Assembly (NCBI RefSeq): GCF_000350225.1
Contig: NW_005179038.1
Coordinates: 141,241-205,240, forward strand
Direction of reading: 5' to 3'
DNA length: 64,000 nucleotides
DNA from: Chondrus crispus
Taxonomy: Eukaryota > Rhodophyta > Florideophyceae > Gigartinales > Gigartinaceae
The notes under the pieces were generated by a model, which was given only the letters and a program-made list of their open reading frames with translations, was not told the DNA's origin and searched no databases. The position numbers were made by a program, and so were the translations under genes. Each line of letters starts with the position of its first letter. Within the stretch, counting starts at the first letter, position 1. Positions 21,901-29,881 of this stretch are shown piece by piece.

Positions 21901-23168
21901 CCCTACGGCGGGAATATTATTGGCCTCATATGGCCAACGACGCCTTCAGTACCGTACGGAATTGCGCCTCGTGCGCCGCCACCCGGGGAACCCTGGTGCG
22001 GCATCAGAAGGACCTCAAGCTATTCCCAGCGGCAGGGCCGCTGGATTTTGTCTCCATGGACCTGCTGGGTCCTTTACCGAAGACGGCGCACGGGAATCGC
22101 CACGTGCTCGTCATGACCGACCGGTTTACGAAGCTGACGTGCAGCATCCCGTTACGGACACCCACCGCATCGGTTGTGGCAAACGCCTTCCTGGACAATT
22201 GGGTCTACGTATACGGCGCACCTCGTTACGTGCTAACCGATAACGGACCAAAATTTGCCGCCAAGTTCTTCGACGCGGTGTGCGCCTTGCTGGGGGTGAG
22301 GCACTACCTGACTACCGCCTATCACCCCCAGACAAATGGGCAAACCGAACGGTTCAACCGCACCCTGGTGCAGCGCCTCCGACACTATGTCGAGGAGCAT
22401 CAGAGGGACTGGGACGAGTACATCCAGCCCCTGACCTTCGCGTATAACACGCAGGTCCACCGGTCAACGGAGACAACCCCGTTCGACCTGGTGCTGACGC
22501 GACCACCGGCCGGATTGGCACTGCCCGGTACTGTACCGCAGGACGCCGGATCCCACACGGAAGACCCGCGGACCCCGGTACAGTACAAGCGCGCGACGTT
22601 GCGGAAGCTCCGGGATGCCCTCGAGCGCACGCGGGTGAAACTAACCGCGGCGCAGAGGAGGTACAAAGCCGACTTCGATAAGAAGGTGCGCTTCCGTCCG
22701 GTCATCGCGGTGGGAGACTTGGTCTACGTGGACCGTCCACCGCGGCCGTTGACGAGCGCCGAGCGTGGAGACCTGCCAAGCGACGGAGGAGGACCCTCCG
22801 TCAAGCTCTTACCGAAAACGGAAGGCCCGTTTCGGGTCCGATCCGCTACGGAGGCCACAGTGGTCGTCGACCAAGACGGGGTCTCGAACCGCGTGAGCAT
22901 CGATCGGGTAACCAAGATGCCGCGGGGACCCCACGACCCTACTGTGGCCGCACCGACGACGGACCCGCCGGCGGGAACACGCGAACCGCCAGCCGAGTAC
23001 GTGGTGGACCACTTGGTCGCCCACCGGGAGACCCGCAGCGGCGGCCAGTACAAGGTCCGCTGGTATGGTTTTACCCCAGCGGACGATACCTGGGAACCCG
23101 CCGAAGGCCTCCCGCAACCCTTCATCGACCGCTTCTGGCGCGCGCGGGCAACCGCGCGCCACCGCTAA
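18900..23168 (+). CDS. pol: Gypsy Pol: protease, RT, RNase H, integrase, chromodomain
   Basis: The frame opens at 18900 (TGA 18897-18899 precedes) and has no early ATG, so -1 frameshifting from gag is expected. Numbering from GTG 18996: protease residues 40-140, where the catalytic triplet reads Asn58-Ser-Gly instead of Asp-Ser/Thr-Gly; RT about 395-650 with Tyr-Leu-Asp-Asp at 562-565; RNase H from about 705 (Asp712 in Leu-Asp-Thr-Asp); the His-His-Cys-Cys integrase finger near 950-995; catalytic Asp1022, Asp1082 and Glu1118 (perfect DD35E); and a chromodomain at about 1330-1385 (Tyr-Lys-Val-Arg-Trp-Tyr-Gly ... Asp-Thr-Trp-Glu-Pro). The chromodomain normally guides insertion to marked chromatin. 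The frame is otherwise intact over 1,390 codons. The Asp-to-Asn change should stop protein processing unless compensated. Confidence 0.93.
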   Translation, partial: RPRGASRGGNPRRPAALGGSRGGRVEATTSLPVPSLRSSGTPELVAPVEAQPGNRTEIRAICFFKKQNYKVSATVGQKQALMVAITPVLNSGAGPNLIHLRCLAESWRPSIKPVRSPALIDASNRAMKALGEISLFVRIGEFIARIPFLVVTSLAVDCILGTTFFDRHVKAILPPQRKVVFHDAPPVALVGTTPSTHDRKMASRSAVRHLPPSEKPGRKQAAFPTTTPSRKIRLVKGVTIPPMTQALVRAATPVGGLCFLQNSPKTAHKNLTLMAQGVMDVVPEKPFSVMLSNFGHRPVHIPKHTVIGLALPSPTHILTLGESAAEAAEAKEGGGIFNSKVSTAGNGAGESIHNRTDKDVAEQATLPRAPLGADGPDKSEDTAALEEDPNSWREDVHIGAEDEEVRSEVLEVLSEFKGMWTGRLGKIGATKHRIELKPGARPIYQAPYRAGPTAREKEKTEIDRMLRAGVIEPATAEWASPMVFVPKKDGTMPFCVDYRKLNAVTVRDSYPLPRMDECIDSLGDATVFTTLDCNSGYWQVEIAEEDRDKTTFASHCGLYRFLRMPFGLKNAPATFQRAVDIILSRVKWETALVYLDDVIIYSKTVTEHFAHVREVLRLLRDAGVSLKLSKCAFFDTSVTYLGHVIRPGRLEVERRNVVAIERARPPQNQTELRSFLGMCNVYRRFVKGFAKIAAPLNRKTGKNQPFEFEVLTDEEYEAFVELKKRLVSPPILALPCHGKKYTLDTDACAYQVGCALLQEQPNGDRLPIGYWSRALTDAEKNYTTTEKECLAVVWSILTLRPYLYGNTFDLRTDHEALRWVLNLADSSGRLARWRLRLAEYDYDVQYRLGIKHQLADGVSRLRVEGANSKPVDDEVPCFAVQWREEDHNPGQGTVHWETPVDPGRAEHAFAVIPEERDVSSVTVEEFLREQAEDPFCRAAAETVGNPDSRYDVDRYGFVVRKSPLDGTLQRVVPKRLRAKILYLAHHPRLAGHPGGTRMYYTLRREYYWPHMANDAFSTVRNCASCAATRGTLVRHQKDLKLFPAAGPLDFVSMDLLGPLPKTAHGNRHVLVMTDRFTKLTCSIPLRTPTASVVANAFLDNWVYVYGAPRYVLTDNGPKFAAKFFDAVCALLGVRHYLTTAYHPQTNGQTERFNRTLVQRLRHYVEEHQRDWDEYIQPLTFAYNTQVHRSTETTPFDLVLTRPPAGLALPGTVPQDAGSHTEDPRTPVQYKRATLRKLRDALERTRVKLTAAQRRYKADFDKKVRFRPVIAVGDLVYVDRPPRPLTSAERGDLPSDGGGPSVKLLPKTEGPFRVRSATEATVVVDQDGVSNRVSIDRVTKMPRGPHDPTVAAPTTDPPAGTREPPAEYVVDHLVAHRETRSGGQYKVRWYGFTPADDTWEPAEGLPQPFIDRFWRARATARHR

Positions 23169-23383
23169 AACCGCACCGGACAGACCCGGCGCGGATGGAA
23201 TGGACCCGCCGGCGGGGCGACCCGACGCAGCGATGGCCAAGGAAACCCTCGAGCCCGGGTTAGCACACGGGAGACAAGACCGAACGGGGGGGGATACCGA
23301 CGCGGAAATACTGTCAAGGCCAGCCCTCGTCGGCGGCTCAAGAGCGGGGTAAACCGCGACCGAACCGGTAGCAGAGCCAGGAA

Positions 23384-23556
23384 GTGGGTGTGTGTGGCCC
23401 TCAGAGCACGGGCGGCGGTGTCAAATACGACCGATTTTGGGAACCGCCCAATCGGAGCTCGTCAAACCGCCGAGAAGCCACCCGCCGAAAGGAAAAAGCA
23501 GGCAGAAATTACTAAGGAAAAAGCCGATTTCCCCGCTGAGTCGCTGGTGGGGATGA
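23384..23556 (+). repeat. Gypsy 3' array module, copy 1
   Basis: It starts TGTGTGGCCCTCAG and includes CGATTTTGGG, GGAGCTCGTCAAA and CACCCGCCG, ending at GGTGGGGATG. It is clearly related to 25001-25170 with many substitutions. Confidence 0.8.
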
Positions 23557-23733
23557 CCCCCGGGTGGCGCGGAGGGGGACGTGCTACAGGCCGCCCATAA
23601 CTGCTTACTCACTACCGCATGGCGCGCGGGCGACCGCGCGCAACCATTGCCCCGTGCCGGATTAACCCGGCGCGGAAGGGCCCTGGACGGCAAGGAGGCG
23701 ACTCCGGTCGCCGGATTTTAATTAAGCCCAGAA

Positions 23734-23782
23734 GGGGGCTACGTTTTTCCTCCTAGAAGGGTGGGAAAAAATTGTAGCACCC
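23734..23782 (+). repeat. stem-loop in the Gypsy 3' array, copy 1
   Basis: GGGCTACGTTTTTCC pairs with GGGAAAAAATTGTAGC across a short loop. The same structure recurs at 24267-24312 with compensated changes (CGTAGC), and the right arm alone recurs near 24838. Confidence 0.75.
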
Positions 23783-24266
23783 TCCCGTTCACGGCATTGT
23801 ACTCCCCGAGTCTGCCCGCGTCCGGTGGTCCCAAGACGGAAAACCGACTTTGGGAAGGCGCAGGCGGATTTGGAAACCGGAACTGTAAAACGATGTTTCT
23901 GCTCGTTTTTTACAAATCGCGCCTCCGCGGAAGGTGGCAACTGCAGGACTTACCGACCGGTTTTGGACGAACGACAGAGCCTACCGCCGCCGGGAGCTCC
24001 CCGGTGACCGCACGGACATGCTGGCGGTCACACACCCGGCTGTCTCCCGGGTGAAAGAGCGCCGTTTTTCGAAAAACGGCCAGCCCTCCGGGGCTGGAGG
24101 AAAAAACACTTCCGCGCGACCGGCTAGGCCTTGTCCCGCGCAAGCGGCAGCCGCCTAACGACATTAGTTGGCCATTCCGTACGGTTTGGGTGACGCGGGC
24201 TGCTCCGCTGCCCCTGCAGACCTGAATTTCCGCCCGGTCCTTCACGAGGACACAGTACCGGAAAAA

Positions 24267-24312
24267 GGGCTACGTTTTTCCCTCTAGCAAATAGGGAAAA
24301 AATCGTAGCCCC
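24267..24312 (+). repeat. stem-loop in the Gypsy 3' array, copy 2
   Basis: GGGCTACGTTTTTCCC pairs with GGGAAAAAATCGTAGCCC. It is better paired than copy 1. Confidence 0.8.
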
Positions 24313-25000
24313 ATTCCGAGAACGGATTCGTCCTCCTGAGGTCGTTGCCGACCCGGGGGTGTCAAAACATGGAAGACCCTATTTGAAAACCAGAACGGTT
24401 TCTATTCGTTTCCTGCAGTTTCTTTCAGTTTCCAAACCAGAGTCACTGGGAAGTGGTCTACCGAGCGGTTCTTGCCTACCTTTCGGATGGTAGAGGCGCG
24501 TAGCCCACCAGGAGGGCGCGCCACGTACCGTGACGGACTGTGCGGTGACGCCTCTGCAAATTTATGGAGGAAAACTAAGAGGAGATCTTGGAAAAACGGC
24601 CAGCCCTTCGGGGGTGAAGTCGAAAGTGGGGATTTCTCCCGCTGTTTACGCGCGGCTCTACCCCTCGCATGAGGCGAAAACCGCGCCACGGGGGTAGCCG
24701 GCAAACCGTACGGTCATGGGCGAAGCAGGCCACCCTACAGTACGATACTGGGGGTGACCCCCGGGACTGAGTTCTCTCTCAGTCGCCAGAGGGACTACTG
24801 TATGCAGTCAGGGGCGACAAGTTGCCCGCCATGAGGACGGGGAAAAATTGTAACCCCCTCTCGAGGACGGCACCGCCCACAAGGTACCAGCCCGGGCATG
24901 TGGGTACCGGCGCCGTCAAACCGTCAAGGATAAACTCCCTGTGGGGAGCCCAGGAGTGGTGTGAACCGCATCCAAACGGGGTACAGACCCCGGATCCGCG

Positions 25001-25170
25001 CATGTGTGGCCCTCAGCGCCCGGGCGGCGGTTTAAAAAAAATACCGATTTTGGGGAGCACCCAATGGGAGCTCGTCAAAAAAGCAAAACGCCACCCGCCG
25101 CACGGAAAATTCAGGCACGTTTTACTAAGAAAAACGCCGATTTTACGGCAAACCGTCGGTGGGGATGGGC
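25001..25170 (+). repeat. Gypsy 3' array module, copy 2
   Basis: This is the diverged partner of 23384-23556, sharing ATGTGTGGCCCTCAG, CCGATTTTGGGG, GGGAGCTCGTCAAAA and CGGTGGGGATGGG. Confidence 0.8.
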
Positions 25171-25375
25171 ACCTCGTGCTGCGCAGGGACGGGAAACTAC
25201 CTCCGCAGCACCGCGCCGCACCCACCGCGAGGCCATCCACCGCGGCCCGCAGGGGCCGGCGAGGCACTGAGACCAACAAGAACCATTCGGGGAGCTAGGA
25301 GAAGAAGAATGAGGAGACTACTTTACCGTAAAGGAAATGGGCTTCGGTTCGCTACCCTCATCGCCCCCGACGACC

Positions 25376-27073
25376 TTAATCGCGACGCTGGCGCTTCGCG
25401 GAGGGTTTAGACCCCGTAAGCGTCGCGGTTGCAGGGTCGGTCTCGACCGCACCATACGGCCTCTTGTTGGCCACCTGCGCACTCAATACTGCAAGGTGGT
25501 CCTGAGCGGCGCGGATACGCGTCATTGTCTCACCCCGCATAAGGTCGTCGCCGGTGTCGCGCTGGCGGATGGCAAACTGGAGGCCCGCCACCCGCGCCTT
25601 GAGCTGGGTCACCTCGACCAGCCAAGCGCGCGCGGACATCAAACCCGCTGCGAGAGTGGGCGGCACGGGCACTCCCGCGTATCCGCACTCCACCTGCAGC
25701 GCGCGTAGGGCAGCCTGTGCGTCCGGGGCAATGGCGAGTACCTCCTCGGTTTGCGCGTCCGCAGGGGCTCCACCAGAAGCCACCGAGGGATTCTGAGTCC
25801 CCGTCCCGCTCCTGTCGCGGACGAGGGGAGCGCCGGAGCCCGGTACCGATATGGGGGCTACCCCGGTCGGGTTTACCGCTGCCGGCTCTACCACAGGCGC
25901 CACGTGAAGCGGCACCATTTGTGTCGGCTCCGCAGCGGGTTCCCCTTCAACCCTGCGCGGGGATACTGCGGGCGTGGGTACGTCTACCGCGGGCGATGTC
26001 GAGGGACCGACCGGAGGATTCTCTGTGGTCCCGGCTTCGGGGTCAATCGCGACGACCTCGCCCTGCGGTGGCGACACCGGGATTGCTGTCACCGGCAGGG
26101 AGTCGGTTGACGCCTCGACGGGGCGTCCGGCGGAGGAAACCGCCGCGCCCCACCCGTCGCCCGAGGCGACGACCGCCCCGTACGACGGTGTACCGGTGTC
26201 CGGTAACGGTTCATACCACTGGTCGGCTTCTGTGGACACACCGTCCCAGTGCGGCATCCGCAGGGAACATCCGAGGGCCCAACTGTACCAGACGAAGTCG
26301 CCGCGTTCGGAGAGGGACCAGTCCAACCGTTCGGAGAAATCGAGCAGAGCCTCGGCCCCAACCGGGTCGAAGGTAGTGCCCTCGAGGATGGCCGCCACCC
26401 CGACCGACCGGATGAGCCGCAAGAGCCCCGGGGACAGTCGGAAGAGTGAGCCCCGTTCTCCGGGCTCGTTTGAGCTCCGGCTCGCCAAGCGGGGATCCGG
26501 GCACTTGGTGAAGGACGGGAGGCCGTCCCGCGCGGCGTGCAGAAAGCACAGTAGCGCCAACACCGCCCACTCGGACAATAAGATCGCGTCGATCAACCGT
26601 CGCGTCTGAGGTGTCGAGCCTCTCCCGAGCGAACCGGGAGGCATCCAGCGCGCGGCAACGTACGCCAGCGCGCTGGGGGTGGGAACGCAGAGGTACTGCG
26701 GGGCCTCGAGAGTGTGCCAGTCCATCGGTAAAGCGGGGTACAGTCGCCCCCGGGACGCCGGGGGGACCGAGAAAAACTCCGTCAGGTGCCACATGTGGAA
26801 GTAGTCGTCCCCACGGCGCCACCGAAGGCGACTCTCGTTGGCGGAGTTCTCCCCCCACCGAACACGGTCGGCGATGTTATACCATCGGTCGAAGAGCCGG
26901 GGGAAGGCCACTAGCTGCACATGAGGTGCGGGGTCCACCTCCCCGCCGAATCTCCCGAGGAGGTTCAGCGGCCGCGAATGGTACTCATCCTCACCCGCAC
27001 AGCGGACATAGAGGAGGTCCGAGCCGGATACAGTCACCGACCGGTGGGGGCGTGGAGACAGCGCGTCCTCCAA
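25376..27073 (-). CDS. opposite-strand protein inside the Gypsy element (ORF b)
   Basis: A 565-codon frame runs on the strand opposite to gag-pol, between pol and the candidate 3' LTR. The N-terminal 250 residues have balanced, globular composition rich in Trp, Tyr, Phe and His (for example Tyr-Phe-His-Met-Trp-His-Leu-Thr-Glu-Phe-Phe). Residues about 255-440 are Pro/Ala/Val/Thr-rich and disordered. Residues about 460-540 look helical, perhaps a coiled coil, and the end Lys-Arg-Gln-Arg-Arg-Asp resembles a nuclear signal. The frame begins with TTG and stays open further upstream, with no in-frame ATG before residue 93. It overlaps ORF a (27034-27888) in the -1 frame, so splicing or frameshifting from ORF a is likely. 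No family recognised. Opposite-strand genes at this position are known in some plant Gypsy elements such as maize Grande. Confidence 0.6.
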   Translation of the reverse strand: MEDALSPRPHRSVTVSGSDLLYVRCAGEDEYHSRPLNLLGRFGGEVDPAPHVQLVAFPRLFDRWYNIADRVRWGENSANESRLRWRRGDDYFHMWHLTEFFSVPPASRGRLYPALPMDWHTLEAPQYLCVPTPSALAYVAARWMPPGSLGRGSTPQTRRLIDAILLSEWAVLALLCFLHAARDGLPSFTKCPDPRLASRSSNEPGERGSLFRLSPGLLRLIRSVGVAAILEGTTFDPVGAEALLDFSERLDWSLSERGDFVWYSWALGCSLRMPHWDGVSTEADQWYEPLPDTGTPSYGAVVASGDGWGAAVSSAGRPVEASTDSLPVTAIPVSPPQGEVVAIDPEAGTTENPPVGPSTSPAVDVPTPAVSPRRVEGEPAAEPTQMVPLHVAPVVEPAAVNPTGVAPISVPGSGAPLVRDRSGTGTQNPSVASGGAPADAQTEEVLAIAPDAQAALRALQVECGYAGVPVPPTLAAGLMSARAWLVEVTQLKARVAGLQFAIRQRDTGDDLMRGETMTRIRAAQDHLAVLSAQVANKRPYGAVETDPATATLTGSKPSAKRQRRD

Positions 27074-27888
27074 GCTGCCAAGCGGTTCTCTTGTCGGATA
27101 CGACCGCGAGGGGAGGGCGTACGAATGCCCCGCCGCCTCGGTATCGCCTCGAATCTTGCCGCGTCCGGATAATCCGCATTGACGTAGGCTTCGACGGAGA
27201 TTGGCGGTTGACCCCGTGAGGGGTTCCGCCCACCTCGAGCCGTGCGATGGTCCATGTCGGCCCCGGGGAGCAGGCCTCGGACCGCACGAACACCGTTACG
27301 GAGCCATCCGGAGGGCGGAGTGGCCGCCGCCGGGTACGTTCCTGCATAGGGGTCGGGGCGTGTCGGATGTGGATCTTCATTGACTACCGAGGGTCCGCCG
27401 GCTCCGACCCGGTCGGGCAACTGCGTCACCGCGGTTGCACCGCCAACGCGGGGAACCGGGATGGATCTCAGCGGGACTGGTAGCGGCCCGCGTTCCGCAG
27501 GCGTGGAAGCGGCAGCGGGCAGATCACCGGCACGCCGCTGCTGCACTGAATGAAAAGCGACAGTTGGCGCGGGCGTCGCTAAGGGGGAGCCCTCAGAGGA
27601 GGGCTGCCCCCGGTCCGTTCGGTGGTTCTCCATCCGTGGGGAAGGGAGTAAATCGGGAGATGAGGTGTGAGGGAGAGTATGGCTGGTGGCAGTCGTGGGG
27701 AGAAGCGTTGGGTGAGTTGTGGGAAATGATGAAAGCGTGAGGGGATCCGCCACCGCATGGGAAGAATCACCGCGGTTAAATACCAAAAACTCCACAGGCT
27801 CCCCTGTGGAGGTGGCTGCCACGCGACCGCGCGCCCGCGGTCGGCGCGGGTTTTTCCGTACGGTGAGAACTCTCTGCAAGCCGGTCAT
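27034..27888 (-). CDS. opposite-strand N-terminal frame in the Gypsy element (ORF a)
   Basis: The frame runs from ATG 27888 to a stop at 27034, 284 codons. It starts with a basic segment (Arg-Lys-Asn-Pro-Arg-Arg-Pro-Arg-Ala-Arg) and continues as a Pro/Ser/Thr-rich disordered chain. It overlaps the upstream extension of ORF b, which is in the -1 frame, and probably supplies its start codon through a splice or shift. A minus-strand TTATAA sits near 28115 inside the candidate 3' LTR, about 230 bp upstream. All three minus frames are open in part of the overlap because of high GC, so the coding call is weaker than for ORF b. Confidence 0.4.
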   Translation of the reverse strand: MTGLQRVLTVRKNPRRPRARGRVAATSTGEPVEFLVFNRGDSSHAVADPLTLSSFPTTHPTLLPTTATSHTLPHTSSPDLLPSPRMENHRTDRGQPSSEGSPLATPAPTVAFHSVQQRRAGDLPAAASTPAERGPLPVPLRSIPVPRVGGATAVTQLPDRVGAGGPSVVNEDPHPTRPDPYAGTYPAAATPPSGWLRNGVRAVRGLLPGADMDHRTARGGRNPSRGQPPISVEAYVNADYPDAARFEAIPRRRGIRTPSPRGRIRQENRLAAWRTRCLHAPTGR

Positions 27889-27925
27889 GGCACAACTCCG
27901 CCGCGACGAGGACGTGTCGCGAAAT

Positions 27926-27936
27926 AAGGAAGGGGG
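27926..27936 (+). promoter_or_regulatory. polypurine tract of the Gypsy element
   Basis: AAGGAAGGGGG is directly followed, after TC, by TGTAGTACAATTG. That is the usual arrangement of a plus-strand primer next to the 5' end of a 3' LTR. Confidence 0.5.
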
Positions 27937-27938
27937 TC

Positions 27939-28660
27939 TGTAGTACAATTGCGTACCACGACCATCCCGGGGAGATGTGAACCGGACGGAAGAGCGGGTA
28001 CTACTGTAGCGACCGGGCTTGCACGCGCCCGTAGCGGAGTACAGTAGTACCCCGCGGGACACACGTGCTACAACCGCTGGCGTGGCCACGGGCACACGTG
28101 TGTAATCCGTACGGTTATAAGTAGTAATTAGTAGTTAATGGCACGAATTTATTAATATGTGTACAGTAGCTGGTATACAGTAAGTAACAGCTACTGTAGC
28201 GGGACAGGTGTCCTGGCGTCCCACTTAGGGGTTAAGACCGGGGGCACCTGCCCTGTCCCAGTAAAGACGAGGCAGACTCGCCTCCCTTCCCTTTACGGCT
28301 AAGTGCTAACACCGTTCCGGTTTTCCTTTAGCTCGGGCTTCTAACCCGTGACCGGCCGTCCGGGTATACCACCACCGACCGGCTGGGCGTCACCGGCCAC
28401 GTGAGCCTTCCCTCTTTTCGAGTCCATCCGTACGGTTTTTATCCGCGCGTGGGTAACCCAGCGTCGCGTGCTCCCTCACCTCTAACCCCCCTCGTTCCGA
28501 GTGGTCGGGACGAAGGTAGTTATACCACACACTCTACCCGGCTCCCGCATTCCGTACGCGCGTTGGGTTCGTTCCCAGTCTTCTACAGCGCACCCCATTC
28601 CACCAGCCTGGTCCGCAACCCGTATATAAGCGCTTTCGGGCCGAGGTACGTGACGGCTTT
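27939..28660 (+). repeat. candidate 3' LTR of the Gypsy element
   Basis: It begins TG after the polypurine tract. It contains an inverted pair (GGGACAGGTGTCC ... GGCACCTGCCCTGTCCC, 28199-28260), CAGTAGCTG/CAGCTACTG, several CCGTACGG words shared with the element, and TATATAAG at 28623. The right end is inferred from the change to a lower-GC coding sequence at about 28660. There is no matching 5' LTR in the window. Confidence 0.4.
28623..28630 (+). promoter_or_regulatory. TATA box in front of the 28665 gene
   Basis: TATATAAG lies only 35-42 bp upstream of ATG 28665, much closer than at host genes. It may be the promoter of the Gypsy LTR reading outward. Confidence 0.5.
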
Positions 28661-28664
28661 TGGA

Positions 28665-29855
28665 ATGGTGGTGTCGCTGGGGATGGAATTAGAGGATGAG
28701 CATGATTACAGCGTACACTCTCTGACGTGGTGCAATGATGAAGCCCTAGTCAGGCATGAGGGGGGCACACGGCGTGCGTCTGCGATGGATCTACTGTTCA
28801 GCTTGGCCTTGCCCTGGGATGGTATGGAAGCGCTGATTTGCTGGCTGAAGGATCTGGAGGGGGCAACCATGAACGCTGGCACAATCCTTCGAATGGGATT
28901 CGACGAAGACGAAGACGGCGCATCCGACGATGCTGATTACACAATCGAGCGGGTCGTATTGGCTTCTAGAAAGAAGCATGGCTGGAGTGCATCAACATAT
29001 TATGCGTCGGCAGTGAAGCATGGCGGCGCAGACACATTTTGGCCAATTCGCTTTCACACAATCGAAAGCTTTCAGGTCCCCTCTCGCGCTACTGATGGAT
29101 GCGATAGCTCATGTTCCACAGTTTTGTCTTGCGATTCCACTTCGTCATCGCAATACGTCCTAGATTCCTCATCTCGCGCTAAACGTCAGTGGCTATTGAA
29201 TGTTGATGAGTTCTGTGTCCAGAACCCGGATACGTTTTATTCCGTGAGCGCCTCCGGAATTCGGGGACCGTCATTGTTAGCACAGGAACTCTTTGTTCCT
29301 AACCGCCACGTTTTCATCTGCAGTCGTAACGGGGAATGTATTCGTGCAGCAATAGAAAATGGCTTACACATCATTGGTGGTACTGCAGTTGCGGAAGACA
29401 TGATAAATCGTGGGCCCGTTGGTGCGTCAAACCTAAGCCAGGCTGGGGCATGGCTCCAGACTAATATGAGGAGGTACACGCAAGAGCACATTCACCTTCA
29501 TGGCGCCACGTTCAGCTCTTGGATCTTCTCGGCTGAGGCTAAGGACGGTTTGTATAGTGCTTCTCTCGAAGGCGTCGATGCCCATAACGATAAGATCAAC
29601 CATACCGTCGTGCTCGATTTAGCACGAAAGGAAGTGCTAGATTCAGCTGAGCAGTATGCTCTGCACTTGGAACCGAAAGTGTTCAATGCGTGCATGGGCG
29701 ACGGCTTCCGATTCTCCAGTGTAAACGAGGCTCGAAGGCTTCGGAAACAAACTGTCGGTAAGAAGCCATACAAGAAATGTCGAAAGAAGCCTCGTTCGCA
29801 AAAAAGGGGACCATATCTGTACTCTTCAGCACAATTTAGACATGGGAGGCGTTGA
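28665..29855 (+). CDS. 396-aa protein opposite to the Copia element, possible cysteine-peptidase fold
   Basis: The frame runs from ATG 28665 to TGA 29853-29855 and ends 26 bp before the Copia RNase H frame, tail to tail. The N-terminal third is acidic (residues 79-92). The middle is Ser/Cys-rich. Residues about 205-345 are globular, and the C-terminus (about 350-385) is strongly basic (Lys-Lys-Pro-Tyr-Lys-Lys-Cys-Arg-Lys-Lys), suggesting nucleic-acid binding. Gly-Glu-Cys225-Ile-Arg-Ala-Ala-Ile-Glu-Asn, then a later Asn-His313-Thr-Val-Val-Leu-Asp318 and Val-Leu-Asp-Ser, resemble the Cys...His...Asp order of papain-like or ubiquitin-type peptidases. This is a hypothesis from spacing only. Base use is like Copia, not Gypsy. 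It could be a Copia-borne antisense gene, a captured host gene or an independent gene. Confidence 0.6.
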   Translation: MVVSLGMELEDEHDYSVHSLTWCNDEALVRHEGGTRRASAMDLLFSLALPWDGMEALICWLKDLEGATMNAGTILRMGFDEDEDGASDDADYTIERVVLASRKKHGWSASTYYASAVKHGGADTFWPIRFHTIESFQVPSRATDGCDSSCSTVLSCDSTSSSQYVLDSSSRAKRQWLLNVDEFCVQNPDTFYSVSASGIRGPSLLAQELFVPNRHVFICSRNGECIRAAIENGLHIIGGTAVAEDMINRGPVGASNLSQAGAWLQTNMRRYTQEHIHLHGATFSSWIFSAEAKDGLYSASLEGVDAHNDKINHTVVLDLARKEVLDSAEQYALHLEPKVFNACMGDGFRFSSVNEARRLRKQTVGKKPYKKCRKKPRSQKRGPYLYSSAQFRHGRR

Positions 29856-29881
29856 GCAAAGCGCCGCAGTAAACAAGTGAT

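Larger units (their letters stand above)
23169..25375 (+). other. noncoding array inside the Gypsy element, after pol
   Basis: No sense gene is present. The region is built from repeated modules: a 150-170-bp block (23384-23556 and 25001-25170), stem-loops at 23734-23782 and 24267-24312, and a GAAAAACGGCCAGCCC block (near 24075 and 24592). Modules recur in the same order with divergence, which suggests an old tandem duplication of a structured regulatory or untranslated segment. Confidence 0.7.
16554..28660 (+). mobile_element. Ty3/Gypsy chromovirus-type LTR retrotransposon
   Basis: Gag with CCHC knuckle, PR, RT, RNase H, integrase and C-terminal chromodomain appear in Gypsy order. A 2.2-kb noncoding array, two opposite-strand frames, a polypurine tract (27926-27936) and a candidate 3' LTR starting TGTAGTACAATTG follow. 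Codon use and GC are far higher than in neighbouring genes. No copy of the candidate LTR is seen upstream of gag, the protease active site is changed, and the gag N-terminus is out of frame, so this copy looks defective. Both outer limits are approximate. Confidence 0.8.

Noticed and set aside
27034-27380. Third open minus frame across the ORF a/b overlap
   Set aside because: All three frames are open here because of high GC; this one has the least protein-like composition.
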